64,000 nucleotides of DNA from Parus major (taxonomy: Eukaryota > Chordata > Aves > Passeriformes > Paridae). Every line of letters begins with the position of its first letter. Positions within the stretch are counted from its first letter, which is position 1. The notes beneath the pieces were generated by a model. It made no database searches, was not told the origin of the DNA, and saw only the letters and a list, made by a program, of their open reading frames with translations. The DNA is taken from contig NC_031770.1 of assembly GCF_001522545.3 (NCBI RefSeq), positions 16,718,751 to 16,782,750 of the forward strand, written 5' to 3'. The position numbers were made by a program, and so were the translations under genes. Shown piece after piece: positions 36,701-46,960 of this stretch.

Positions 36701-39700
36701 CTTGTCCTTTTGATGAGCAGTTTCAGGGCTTAGAGTCTCTTAGTTATATTGCTGTGCCCTAGAAGTCTGAACTGTGGGATTTCCAAGATGTTACTGGGTT
36801 ATAAACAAATATTGTAAGAAGTAAAAATGCAGAAAGGTTGGATTATGTAGGTCCTATTAGAACAATTTTTATTTTTTTAAAATTTTGACTAATATGCCTT
36901 TATTCTACATCCTTTAGGGTTTTATGCTTTTATTTTGACTGCTGCAGCTATTGGAGTTTTATTATACTTTCAATTTGAGCTTCATTATTTGTATGACCAC
37001 TTCATGCAGTTTGCAGTGTCAGCTGCAGCTTTTTCTTTGGCACTGAGCATTTATCTGTACATTCGATCCCTGAAAGCACCTGAGGAAGAACTAGCACCAG
37101 GTGGAAATTCTGGTGAGTTAGAACATTCTGGATAATTTCTTTCCAATTGTTTGTTGTAGTTTCATTTTTATAAATTGAAGGCTAGATATATGGCTGGTTA
37201 TATTAAGACCGTGACTTTTACTTTTTTCTGTGAAGTGCTTTTTATTTATTTATATTTATTTATTTTTATTGCAATCCCGGTCCCACATATCATGAAGTCA
37301 GGGCATGGTATTTTGCTTCTTGTCCACCTTTTTTGATGGATGGGTAATTGTCATAGCTAAAAGGAATTATTTTTCCCAGACAAAAGCAATTAAATAGAAG
37401 AAAATGTATAACTAATTAAAGCCATATAATTATGTTCGTAGATGCTGTGGTATGAGCTTCAGGATAAAGCTGAAAAGAAAGAAGGAACAAGTGTCAGGGA
37501 GAACTTTTAAAGTGCTTAGTCTTCCTAATAAATAGGGCATCTTAAAATACAAACTGTGTAGATTTTGTTTTGTATTTTGCACATACACTTGAATTTTTTA
37601 TTTTTTTTCCCAATCTGAAGACTTCTAAAAACTTGTAATGAGAGAACATTAATGGAAAGGGGGATTTTACTTATGGGGAGGAGTGTAGTGGCAGATAAAA
37701 AAAGGAAGAGTATTGCTAACAGAGGTTGTGTCTTACCTGCAGGATATTTTATTTATGATTTTTTTACTGGACATGAATTAAACCCTCGCATTGGCAGTTT
37801 TGACCTCAAATACTTCTGTGAGTTGCGTCCAGGATTAATTGGCTGGGTGAGTCAGTAATCTGAGTTATTTTATTTTCTAAAATATTACACAGAGGGATTT
37901 TTTTACACACACACACACACATACAATTGATATTAAGGAAATACATATGTATGTATTTATGAATGTTGTATATATACTTATAATGAGTACTGAAAAACAG
38001 CTACACCTTGCTAGTTTTCTAATGACCATTTTTATTCACTTGAAGGAAATTTCTACCTTTGTTTTGTGGCAAATGAAAACTCTTTTTAAAGTATTAATAT
38101 GTTGAGATTATACAGCTTCAGAAATGTGGTTAGTTGCAAACTGATTTGTGATATAGTTTATAGTGTTTTTAAACCTAAACATCGGTCAAAAATGCCTGTA
38201 GTGTAATAGTAAAGACCACCTTCTTTTACAGGTAATTTTAAAATTAAAGTATTTTCTAACTTAGGTTGTTATAAACTTGGCAATGCTCTTGGCTGAGATG
38301 AAGATCCACAATCTCAGTGTGCCATCCCTGTCCATGATTCTTGTGAACAGCTTCCAGCTCCTCTATGTGGTGGATGCTCTTTGGAATGAGGTAAATGTCA
38401 ATCCCCTTCAACTGTTTCCATTTCTAATTACAATGTTAAGAGAGAGAGGCTTTGGAAATGCTAAAATTCTTTTCTCCTTGTTTCTAGGAAGCCATTTTGA
38501 CTACAATGGATATTACCCATGATGGGTTTGGATTCATGCTGGCATTTGGAGATTTGGTGTGGGTTCCATTTGTCTACAGCCTGCAGGCCTTCTACTTAGT
38601 GGGTCATCCCATCACAATTACTTGGCCTGTTGCTGCTGCAATTACTGTTCTGAACTGTAAGTTATAGTAAATGCCATTGTTGCTGTTGGTTACAGCATAG
38701 TTGTGAGAGGTGAAGTTTTAGCTCAGATGCAGCAGTCATTGGCTCCTGTGAAATACAAAGATTTCACAGGAATAAATTATCATTTTAGCAAATGAAGGAT
38801 AGGTGGGACTCTAGACACCTAATTGTTCTGTTGAGAGGCAGCTCTAGGTGGGTGCTGTCTGGAGTTGAAGAAGTGACTTCTCAGTTCACTTTTAAAAAAA
38901 ATAGTACCTAGTTGGCAAATCTTTACTGAACCTAGGGAAAAAGTAACTATTTCCATCTCCTTCTCTGATGACCACAGTTACAAACACATGCCAGTAGAAA
39001 ACATCTTTTTTTATCAAAGCTGAGTGCTTTGAGAAAACATCTCACATCTTTAGACAATATTAAATTTGCAGCAACGTAGCCTTGTTGTCTCTATTATCTG
39101 CACAGGAAACCCAAAAAAACCCACTCATACTTTGTAGACATGTCAAAGAATTGGAAAAAATGAGAAGACGTACAACTTAATATGTGCAATACTGAAAAAC
39201 AGAAAATATTTTTTTCATCTTCATCTAATGTTTTTTCTTGGATTTCTATTTATTTTTTTTTAATGGCATCTTTATTCGAAGTATGTTGTGATCATCTTTT
39301 TTCAATGCAGCTTTAGCAAAAGTAACTTTAAGCTGTTGTGTGAAAATTATGGGGGATACGAATTTCAGACCCAGATCATTCATTGCCTGGTTCTTTTATT
39401 ATCATGATCTTGTAAATGGGTAGTCAGTTTATGGAGTAGGTGCTATAACAAAGTGCTAGGCTGCTAAATAGAGCTGTAACCATACAAAGCTCAGCACATC
39501 ACCGTATGTTGGCATTACATTAAAAAGCTCAGGTTCTTCAGAATCTCTTCAAAGTTAGTAACTGTCCTGGGGTGACCTAAACCAGGACAGTAACAAAAAG
39601 GAGCACATGGAATGCAGGTTTCCAATGGTATTTCTATCTTGTTAGAACTCTCAGAATCAGAAAATATCATTTGAATCTCTGGGGAAAAAACTTTGGTGGA

Positions 39701-41264
39701 ATAAGTGTGGCAGAGGTTTTGTGAGTGCTTTTGTTGAATCTGAGAAAACTGGAAAATACTGAAAATGCAAAATACATCTTGTTTATTTTCAGGTATTGGG
39801 TATTACATATTCCGTAGTGCAAATTCTCAGAAAAACAATTTCCGACGGAATCCAGCAGATCCCAAATTGGCCAGTGAGTAAATTTTTCATTCCATTGTCT
39901 GTGATTTTATTTGATGGCTCTTTGTAATATTTAAATACATATTTCAATCACTGCATTCACCACAATGCTCTGTTCACAGATCTGAAATTTATACCCACTG
40001 CAACTGGAAAAGGGCTTCTTGTCACGGGTTGGTGGGGTTTTGTTCGTCACCCTAATTACCTCGGTGACATCATCATGGCTCTGGCATGGTCCCTACCCTG
40101 TGGTGAGTTTCTGAGACTAAAGTGGATTTGAGCAAAAATGCTTTTATGTTTTGTATCTGACTAGGTTTGAAATGCCAAGTGGTAATTATTTGAGATAGCA
40201 AACCCTACTGAACGGCAGATTTCTGTGTCATGTCTAATGCAATGCATTTTCTCTTCCATTTTACCCTTTCTAACTTAGTGCAGATTTGACATAAAGATTT
40301 ACTCATCTTTCTGACACTTTATCGTTCAATAACCATGGGACTTACTTGCTAGTCAGCTGTTCTGCAAGTTTCCTAGGCTAGTGAGTGTGTTTTCAGCTGA
40401 AATTCCTCAAAAGTGGGAATTTGCTTGGAGACAAAGGCTACCATATACAGGGATGACTTGAAGTGAAATACATTTAAAGAAAGGTCGTCAAACACAGTGA
40501 AATTATCTTTCAAAGTGTTTGTTAGTAATACAATGTTCATTGTACTGGGGACCCTGGAGCTGGACACAACTCTCAGGTGGGGTCTCAGGAGAGCAGAGTG
40601 AATCAGAAGCTGGTGCCACATTCCTCCTGATGCAGCCCAGAATACAGCTGGCTTTTTGGGCTGCAGTCTCACGTTTCTGGGTCATTTCCAGTTCTTTTCA
40701 TCTGCAAGTCAAGTGAGGTGCTCTGAGCAAAGCTGGGCTCACGTCTGCAGTCAAAGTAGAGAAACCCTTGTGTGGGGCAGTTCGGTGGTGCAGAGATTTG
40801 ACTGGAAACCCGGTTTTGGTAACTAAAGAACTTAAAATGTGTGCCAGCTTTGCATGCGTTGGGGGTGAAATCGGTAGATTTTGTGACTCTCAATTTTAGG
40901 AATTACTTTCTGTGCATTTATGGGTCTTTTTCTATCTGCATGTGAGCATACCTCACAATTTTTGCACTGTCCTGTTGAATATTTGATGCTTTAGGAGTAT
41001 AAAATTCTTCAGCCTTGAACAAGTGCCATCAGCTTTAAATATGTTAATAGCTACCATCTCTAGATTTTTGTCCTGTATCTAAGTTAACTTTCTCCCTTTG
41101 CAGGTTTTAATCACATTTTACCCTATTTCTACGTGATCTATTTCATCTGCTTGCTTGTTCATCGAGAGGCTCGTGATGAACATCACTGTAAGCAAAAGTA
41201 TGGCTTGGCCTGGGAGAGGTATTGCCAGCGTGTCCCGTACCGCATCTTCCCTTACATCTACTAG
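30611..41264 (+). CDS. LBR: Lamin B receptor (inner nuclear membrane protein / sterol C14-reductase), 13 coding exons
   Basis: Coding segments: 30611-30775, 31896-32090, 33415-33498, 33924-34098, 34669-34862, 35622-35676, 36918-37112, 37743-37846, 38265-38390, 38488-38656, 39793-39873, 39980-40102, 41104-41264. They total 1,827 nt (608 residues), close to the 615 residues of human LBR. All introns are GT-AG and all phases fit. Residues 1-60 form the Tudor domain. Residues 65-97 are Arg/Ser-rich with RSRSRSRS at 79-86. From about residue 209 onwards the protein is a multi-pass membrane domain of the ERG24/DHCR7 family. The signatures [14 protein letters not shown] (359-372) and [17 protein letters not shown] (573-589) are intact. 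The N-terminal half anchors lamin B and heterochromatin (HP1) at the inner nuclear membrane. The C-terminal half reduces the C14-15 double bond of sterol intermediates. Start chosen: ATG with A at -3, matching the conserved [12 protein letters not shown] beginning. N540 and R576 correspond to human N547 and R583, positions linked to reductase defects. No frameshift or stop is seen. Confidence 0.97.
31896..32090 (+). CDS. LBR: LBR RS-region exon
   Basis: Encodes residues 56-120, the Ser/Arg-rich block phosphorylated by SRPK-type kinases in the family. A TCTCGG hexanucleotide repeat at 31967-31984 encodes the RS dipeptides. Ser71-Pro72 matches the mitotic CDK1 site reported for LBR. The exon is 195 nt, phase 0 at both ends. 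The donor is poor (CCG then GTATTT, followed by a long U-rich stretch). The acceptor region offers AGs at 31895, 31901 and 31905, the second giving an in-frame loss of two residues. Confidence 0.93.
33415..33498 (+). CDS. LBR: LBR linker exon
   Basis: Encodes residues 121-148, including the conserved RYNGEPE motif (129-135) in the nucleoplasmic linker between the RS block and the globular part. It is 84 nt, phase 0 at both ends, between acceptor CCAG and donor GTAGGA. Too short and ATG-less to appear as an independent open frame. Confidence 0.93.
33924..34098 (+). CDS. LBR: LBR linker exon preceding the first membrane segment
   Basis: Encodes residues 149-206 plus one base of 207. It is a charged, lysine-rich nucleoplasmic stretch with QYSLRSRK at about 163-170 and KELEFGGR at about 198-205, both conserved in LBR. 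Donor GTAAGT. No start codon of its own, so found by homology and splice sites. Confidence 0.93.
34669..34862 (+). CDS. LBR: LBR exon with first two membrane segments
   Basis: Encodes residues 207-271. Hydrophobic stretches at about 209-225 and 250-269 form the first two transmembrane helices. They are separated by the conserved loop [17 protein letters not shown] (226-242). The exon ends exactly after PIGK before GTAGGC. Confidence 0.96.
35622..35676 (+). CDS. LBR: LBR short exon (55 nt)
   Basis: Encodes residues 272-289, [18 protein letters not shown], plus one base of a glycine codon. It lies between acceptor CCTAG and donor GTAAGC. The reading continues in phase into the next exon's FYAF, as in other LBR and sterol reductases. 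Confidence 0.94.
36246..36360 (+). mobile_element. CR1 fragment with internal deletion, in LBR intron 7
   Basis: The first half (GGACAGGAGGCACTGGGACA to GGTTCCATCTGAAC) matches CR1 sequence lying roughly 200 bp before the end. The second half (GAGCTCTGGAGGTTCCTTC, AACCTCAACC, CTGTGACCCTGTGA) is the CR1 3' terminus. The intervening consensus is missing, so the copy has an internal deletion. It lies in the same orientation as LBR, in the 1,241-nt intron between the exons ending at 35676 and starting at 36918. The rest of that intron shows only a T run at 36066-36079. Confidence 0.78.
36918..37112 (+). CDS. LBR: LBR exon with membrane segments 3 and 4
   Basis: Encodes residues 290-354. It opens with [13 protein letters not shown], then a second hydrophobic stretch around 321-341 ([20 protein letters not shown]). 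It ends in the variable loop [11 protein letters not shown] before GTGAGT. Confidence 0.96.
37240..37270. repeat. (TTTA)n-like simple repeat in LBR intron 8
   Basis: Imperfect TTTA/TTATTT units in the 630-nt intron 37113-37742. The rest of that intron holds nothing recognisable. Confidence 0.85.
37743..37846 (+). CDS. LBR: LBR exon with sterol reductase signature 1
   Basis: Encodes residues 355-389. It carries [20 protein letters not shown] (359-378), the first ERG4/ERG24 family signature, and [11 protein letters not shown] (379-389). Upstream intronic codons in the same frame are not part of the protein, since the CTGCAG acceptor ends at 37742. Confidence 0.96.
37904..37921. repeat. Short (CA)n repeat in LBR intron 9
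   Basis: Nine AC units shortly after the exon ending at 37846, followed by a degraded TACATATGTATGTAT stretch. The intron (37847-38264) is otherwise unremarkable. Confidence 0.9.
38265..38390 (+). CDS. LBR: LBR membrane exon, VVINLAMLL segment
   Basis: Encodes residues 390-431 (126 nt, phase 0 both ends). It includes a transmembrane segment and the strongly conserved [15 protein letters not shown] at 417-431. Acceptor CTTAG, donor GTAAAT. Confidence 0.96.
38488..38656 (+). CDS. LBR: LBR membrane exon, [16 protein letters not shown] segment
   Basis: Encodes residues 432-487 plus one base. It contains [18 protein letters not shown] (442-459), a hallmark of the C14/C7 sterol reductases that contributes to the substrate and cofactor pocket. 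Separated from the preceding exon by an intron of only 97 nt. Confidence 0.97.
39561..39591. repeat. Perfect 10-bp inverted repeat in LBR intron 11
   Basis: ACTGTCCTGG (39561-39570) and CCAGGACAGT (39582-39591) are exact reverse complements around an 11-nt loop. The motif resembles palindromic ends of dispersed elements in bird genomes, but no element body is evident around it. The rest of the 1,136-nt intron (38657-39792) has no recognised feature. Confidence 0.7.
39793..39873 (+). CDS. LBR: LBR exon, [15 protein letters not shown] segment
   Basis: Encodes residues 488-514 with one split codon at each end (81 nt). The family motif [17 protein letters not shown] leads into the cytosolic or nucleoplasmic loop near the NADPH site. 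Acceptor TTTTCAG, donor GTGAGT, followed by a short 106-nt intron. Confidence 0.96.
39980..40102 (+). CDS. LBR: LBR cofactor-binding exon, [14 protein letters not shown] segment
   Basis: Encodes residues 515-555. The motif [20 protein letters not shown] (531-550) is the most conserved part of the sterol reductase family and lines the NADPH pocket. N540 aligns with human N547. Acceptor TTCACAG, donor GTGAGT. Confidence 0.97.
40536..40710 (-). mobile_element. CR1 LINE ORF2 C-terminal fragment, antisense in LBR intron 13
   Basis: Read on the minus strand, this encodes the familiar CR1 ORF2 end. The [17 protein letters not shown] block is followed by the segment equivalent to LVRPHLEYCVQFWGPQY, seen here as a diverged [11 protein letters not shown] after a frame-preserving decay. 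It lacks the reverse-transcriptase core and the 3' tail, so it is a dead fragment. It lies opposite to LBR transcription in the 1,001-nt intron 40103-41103. Confidence 0.88.
41104..41264 (+). CDS. LBR: LBR last coding exon with sterol reductase signature 2 and stop
   Basis: Encodes residues 556-608 and the TAG at 41262-41264. It holds the second family signature (573-589), R576 aligned to human R583, and the conserved C-terminal end [11 protein letters not shown], identical in the human protein. The internal ATG that begins an open frame at 41155 is in another frame and is spurious. Confidence 0.97.
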
Positions 41265-41618
41265 AGCACTCCAGGGGCCTGATGGGCAAATTATTGCTAC
41301 AGTTAGTTTCCTTGCAGAGAAAAAGATACCTCTTACCTTTGCACTTGGTCATTTGTTATTTAGGCTTTTAAAGAAAACAAAAAAAACAAAACCCGACCCA
41401 ATGTTGGAGTGCGTCAAAGGTGTTATTTACGAGTAAATTTTAACATGTAAGTTATGTGAACTGACTGTCTGTGACTTCAATTTTAAAAAAATTGTGAATT
41501 TTCGAAACTCTTTGAGCCCTAATTTTTCAAGCTAAATTTTATCTAGAATTCTGAGTTTACATTTTTTTATTGCATTTAATTAAGCACTGTGATGTAAAGT
41601 ATATTATTTTCTTAATAC

Positions 41619-41624
41619 AATAAA
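41619..41624 (+). terminator. LBR: Proximal LBR poly(A) signal
   Basis: AATAAA 355 nt after the stop codon. A TTTTTTGGTGTT stretch about 20 nt downstream fits a cleavage-stimulating element, so a short 3' UTR form is plausible. Confidence 0.6.
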
Positions 41625-42242
41625 TGCTGAAATTCCATCCAGTTCATTTTTTGGTGTTACTTGTACCATCTAACTTCAAATGTCCAATTTAGTTGCCTGA
41701 ATTGGAGGAGCAGCAGGGTCTTTTTGGTCAGTGGAGCTGGAAACAGGATTTGACTCACATGAGGGGCCTTGCAGCCCATGGCCAGAGCTGGCACAGCTCA
41801 GCTGTATGGTTGTTCCCCTCCTGGCTTTTCATTGATCGCATTTTTTTGGTCAGAGAGGCTCAGCGGGCCCCTCCCGCCCTGCACCTGCAGGAGGACAGAG
41901 ATGGAATTGGGAGAAGGGGCACAGCTGTTCCCTTCTCCCACCCCACATGGAGGCAGTTCCAGCACAGCCCGGGCGCAGCTCTGAGCCGCTGCCTGGCAGT
42001 GCCCCGGCCCTAGAGATGGAAGCTGTGCTGTGGCTCACACTCCTGGAGGGAAACACTTCAAACACTTGCTGTGGCTGTGGAAGGGAGTAGTGAACCTTCA
42101 GCTTGCCTTTAGCACTGAACATGGGGTAAAAATTGTGCCGTGTCTGCCTGTTGGGCACAAAAGGATAAAATGACCATAGCTGGCTTCTTCTGGTCTTTGT
42201 AAATTAAGTCTTAATGTACCATAGTGTTTACCAAGTGTGTAT

Positions 42243-42248
42243 AATAAA
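42243..42248 (+). terminator. LBR: Middle LBR poly(A) signal
   Basis: AATAAA followed by GTGTTTGGATTTG about 25 nt downstream. A second candidate AATAAA lies at 42364-42369 without an equally clear downstream element. Confidence 0.5.
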
Positions 42249-43530
42249 GCCTCCAACTTTTTGCTGTACAGTGTTTGGATTTGAAAAATGCAACAGCTTT
42301 TTTAGAAACAGGAGAAATCAGTAACTAAACAAATTTCCAGTAATTTAAAAAAAAAATTAATTGAATAAAGGGTTTTGTAAATTAATGTAGTTAATTCTTG
42401 AAACAATTGAAGTGTTCATTTAAATATTTGTATTGACAGATATGCTTATGAAAATATAGGAAATGCTCCTCAATCCAAAGTTGTTTTTTTGGTTTCTTTT
42501 TGTTTTTAATTTGGCATTGCTACCTCATATGTAGGTGTTGCCTTTTGTACTGTTGCAGATAGAGAAATAGCTATTTTTTTGCTATTGCTATTTAAAACAA
42601 CATTTTTTACATGAGCCTGTGGTTAGACTCAACCACTTTCTAATATATTTTTGTATATATTTGACTTTTGAACTAATGTATGTGTTCTGGTCACTAGCTG
42701 TGTTCTTTGTCTAACTGGCTGTAAATGAGATGCCCTTGTGGTATTTACTTCATAAGTAGAATAATTTTACTGAAATACTTTTGCTTAATTAATTAGCTTT
42801 TATTCTGTTGTCACAAGTAAGAGCTTTTCACACACTTTGTACATGAGGTTTATAGCACAAGTTGCCCTAAACAGCTTATTAGAATATTAAATATAGTGCA
42901 GATAGTTCTGCACTTGCTTGCAGGAGTGTTCCTAATAAATTGGAATGTTATTTATCATTTTTTTCAGTTATTTTAAAATGTTGATGTAATTGAAATCTAG
43001 CATGTGATTTTTTTTTTTTAAAATAAAATAACCTATTTTGTACACGGGCATTTTTTAAAGATAATTGTACAATTGAAGTGTATATAATGTAGCTTGATTG
43101 TTGGTGTTGTAAGGAAATTATTTTAAGACAAGTACTTTGATTGCTGGCAGAAAATAGCAGTGCCTCTAACAAGACTCGAGAGAATTCACTCGTGTGAAGC
43201 AGCAGATTAAACTGGGATATTGCTGTTTTCAATCCTCACTGAGTGAATTTATGGGAAATGGAGAAATCATTAAAGGGCCCTGGCGTGCAGCTGGTGTTTT
43301 AAAATCTGCTGAAGGTGGGGGCACTTTGATTCCTCAGCCTGTAAAGCAGGAGCTGCTCCTGTTCCCAGTTTTATCTGTTGCCACCCAAGGTTGTTCAAAT
43401 GTCATTCAGAGCACTTGTCTTTCAGAACCTAATCCTGACCAATGACAACTTCAGTTCATTTACATGCTGAATTTTATGTGAATTTGATTTTGAAGTAACT
43501 GTTTTTAATACAAACAAGCCTATGAGCTAA

Positions 43531-43536
43531 AATAAA
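43531..43536 (+). terminator. LBR: Distal LBR poly(A) signal
   Basis: AATAAA followed about 20 nt later by GTAGTGTATTTTTTTT, the strongest downstream element in the region. Probable end of the longest LBR transcript. Confidence 0.6.
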
Positions 43537-43551
43537 GGTTTTGCTTAAAAC

Positions 43552-46009
43552 TAAGTAGTGTATTTTTTTTCCAATTCATGGGGCTATTTGATAAAAATTA
43601 CATTGATTTTTTTATATTTAATACAGGTGTGAGTTTGCTGGAGTTCCTATTGTACCTGTGCTTGTGGGCTGGGTGTTAAGAGCTCATGTGGGGTGCTTCT
43701 CTTAGTCTGCCTGGGCATTTTTTTCTTCCTTTCTGCTATTCCAAAAAAACCTTGAATCTGAGCTGCAAAAATACAGAATTAACACTCAATTTGCCTATAG
43801 GATATTGTATTTTCTCCCACAGCCTCTAATAGAAAGTTAAAACCAAAACCAATTAGGCTGTATCCACACAAAGTGTTACTGCATGGGAAATAAATATAAG
43901 TTTGACCTACAAGACTGTAGTGGAACAGGAATGATAGTTTTCTTTACAGAAGGATATTTACCCTTAGGTAATAAAAATGTTTGCTGAAATTACATATACC
44001 AGAGCTCATGAAAACCTTCCTGAAGCACAGTTCTTGGCTCTTGGGGAGTGAAAGCTGTTGGGGGGAGTGGGTGGAAATCCTTTCCTGTGTGTGGATGGAG
44101 AACATATTGCACTGTCTGTACAGAGCTGTTCTCTGCTGGGGAAGTTCCCTTAAATTAGAAGGAAATATTTGATAGAGCTTTTACTCTTTTAGTATTTTAA
44201 AAGAAGTCTTACCCAGCAAACCTTTAAACAAGTATTTTTCAAACATCTTCTCTACCTTTTTGTATATGTGTCAGCAATAACAGCATTCCCAAATGTCATG
44301 AGAAACATTTTGTGTCCCATTGTGAGAGTGGGGAAACCTTTTGAAGGAAAAATTGGAAGTTGGCCAAACTGGACTGGTGTTTGTTTTTATTAGGTAAGAG
44401 TGTGTGTTTGTGGTTATCATATTCCCATCATGTCAACATCCCATCCATCTTCCTCTGGACACGATCTGGTGCTGCTGCCAAATGTCTCCAGTAATTTTCC
44501 TTCTGTACCTCGAGGTAGTCTGTTCCCCTGCCCTCTGAGTAGGGATAGGGAATGCCAGAGCCAGGGATTCCAGCAAAACCTTTTCCTGTCTCCCCCAGTG
44601 CTGCATCTCAACCTGCAGACGCTGGGTGGAGCAGGTTATTTACTTGTTGCTGCACGCTGTCAGCTCTGTTCCCAAGGAGCAGCACCCGCCTTGCTGCGGG
44701 AAGAACGCGTTTTTCCACGACAACCATCGGTTTCCCTGCCCTCTGCATAAAGGACTGGAAGGAGGGCAGCACTTCCCTGTGTCCTTGTGCTCTTCAGTTC
44801 CTTCCTGACCCTTGGCTGAAGAAGGGAAAGATGCTCCTGCATAAACTGGGGGACAGCACTCTCGTGGGGGACCTGGGAAATGCAAATTGAAGTGACTTGG
44901 TGCTGTGCTCATCACACAGATTTTTCTGCCCTTCCTCTAGGAAAAGCTTCCCAGGAGCTTCTTGAGCTTCTGAGCTTCCTGATGCCGCCTTTATTCCCTG
45001 TTGGAGCTGGATATCACTAGGTTTAGTCAGCCTGACTTAAGCCCTTCTTGCTCCTGTATTTCAAACTGCAGAAACTTTAATGTTAATGAACTGACCAGAC
45101 AGGGGATCCACCCAAAGCTTAGAATCAGATGAGGTGAATTCCTGTGAAAAGAGCTCTAATAAATGGTAGGTCCTGGGGGATATAAGCAGAAATTAATGCC
45201 CAGAGGAAGGGAAAAATGTTGAACTCAAAGCCACATTCAAATTCAAACCATTTTTGCTTTTGGCAGCACAGCTTCAAAAATCCCCCTCATATTGTAACTA
45301 TTCATGGAAAAGCCTTTCTACTTGCAAGGCAGATGATGCTCATGCAAGGCTGCTCAAATGATGATGTAAAAAAAACAAAGCAGAACTATTTCACGCTCTT
45401 CTATGTGTAATTTTATAGTCTTGTCAAGACTCTGAAAGCAAACTGATCCTGCAGACAAAAGGTGAACACTGGAATCATACAGCAACTTCTGCATGTGTTT
45501 ATATCTGCTTATCACAGCCTTCAGGGAATGGAACCTAGCCAGGCTGAGAACCAAAATAAACCTTTGGGAAGTTTCCTGTGTGGAGCTGAGAGTTTATGGA
45601 AGTGTACAGTACAAAATTAAAGGCTTGTTAACCACCACTTGTGGAAGTCTATGGTATAAATTTAGGGGCTCCTCAGCAACAATAGTGGGCTGCTGCTCTG
45701 GCTGAATGACTACACAGTAAAGAACAAGAGCTCCTGACCCATGGCCTGGTGGTTTTGTTCAGCCTGGTGAGAATTTATAACAAATAATCACAGCCCAAGT
45801 GATCAGTTGTGACATATCCCCCTCCCCACACCCCCTTCCTAACCTAAACAAAATGAAAATGAAAAATTTTGTTGTACAGTTCCCACAGGGCATTCCTGAA
45901 ACTTGCAAGGATTCTTTGGTGGGTTTGCTTAAGTTAAGGAGGTAAAAAGAACAACTTTAATGTCTCCTAAGCTTTGGACAAAAATGCTGATCTTACACCT
46001 CTGAACCTC
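43552..46009. other. Intergenic DNA downstream of LBR
   Basis: No exon recognised. The segment at 44400-44900 is richer in GC and so has overlapping open frames on both strands, none resembling a known protein. In mammals DNAH14 lies tail-to-tail with LBR. I looked on the minus strand for the conserved dynein heavy-chain C-terminus and did not find it. Confidence 0.5.
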
Positions 46010-46072
46010 ACGTAAAAACGTTATAATGAGGTAAAGACATTGTTATAATCAGGTAAAAACATTGTTATAAAT
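46010..46072. repeat. 22-bp tandem repeat, about 2.5-3 copies
   Basis: Units GTTATAATGAGGTAAAGACA and two more bases (46020-46041), then GTTATAATCAGGTAAAAACA and two more (46042-46063), then a partial GTTATAA (46064). A partial unit GTAAAAAC precedes them. The two full copies differ at two positions. Confidence 0.9.
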
Positions 46073-46229
46073 GTCAGTCCCACACAGACCTAAAGGAATA
46101 CAGATACTTTCCTTAAATATTAAGACAGAAATTAAAATTTTCGTATTTATTTTAATAGCAAAGCCCCACATTTCCAGTCCCCTTACGTCCCTGCTTAACC
46201 TCGTGTCTTTATGTGCTCAGTTCCTTCGA

Positions 46230-46960
46230 TGAAGTTGGTATTTTACAGAGCACTAGGAAACAAAAATTACTCAGCATCCTCTTCATTTTCATCAGCAATC
46301 TAAGCTGTAGTTTGCTGCAAACCTCATTAACTTTGGAAGAAAGGGCCTGGTTATATCATTTGAGCCACATTAGCTGTACCTTATGAAGTTCTTTTTGGCT
46401 GCAGTTCTTCTCCAATTGATATTTCATGGTCCAGACAATTTACAGCAATTTTTGCCTATAAAGAGACATTATCTTGAGCTGTAAAAGTCTGCTAGCCAAG
46501 CATCCTCTGTCTGAAATTGTCACCTTTATACTACTGTAATGCAGAGTCCCCATTTATCTGCATGGCTCCAATAGCTTATAGATGTGTAAAATACATATTC
46601 TGCTGCATTCATTATTATTTCTGATAACATATGTCTGTATTCACAGATGTAATTAGGAAAAAAAGAAGTGATACAAAAATCCAATCTATTCCATTATAAC
46701 CATTTTATTAAATGTACCTGGTTTATGCCATTTAACAAATGGAACCAGATGAAATGAAAGTATTTCCTCATGACATTATAAAAACTGCTCATTAATATTG
46801 AAATGATAATTATGCTATAGGTGACATGACTTACTGAATTACAGCAGTGTGGCATTTTCTATACTTTGTTTAAGACTGCATCAGGTCTCTCCATGATACA
46901 TTTCTATTTTGAGAAACTACAGAATATTCCATGAGGGATTGATTCATAAGCTCCTCCACG
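46230..46960. other. Candidate conserved non-coding element
   Basis: A long stretch without simple repeats, frequent stops in all frames, even AT-rich composition and many homeodomain/POU-like cores (CATTAATATTG, GATAATTATG, ATTATTATTTC). It has the style of a vertebrate conserved non-coding element. This is an impression only, as conservation needs an alignment. Confidence 0.35.

Larger units (their letters stand above)
41265..43551 (+). other. LBR: LBR 3' untranslated region
   Basis: After the TAG no further coding exon is expected. The region has AATAAA hexamers at 41619, 42243, 42364, 42934, 43022 and 43531. Those at 41619, 42243 and 43531 are each followed within 15-40 nt by a G/T-rich stretch. 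The last gives a 3' UTR of roughly 2.3 kb. Open frames at 41693-42013 and neighbours arise in a GC-richer segment (41700-42060) and are not genes. The actual sites used cannot be told from sequence alone. Confidence 0.75.

Noticed and set aside
37652..37858. Open frame starting upstream of an LBR exon as an alternative start
   Set aside because: The ATG and first codons lie in intron sequence before a good CTGCAG acceptor, and the family homology starts exactly at the exon boundary.
41693..42158. Open frames on both strands just after LBR
   Set aside because: They fall within the LBR 3' UTR in a GC-richer patch and between poly(A) signals.
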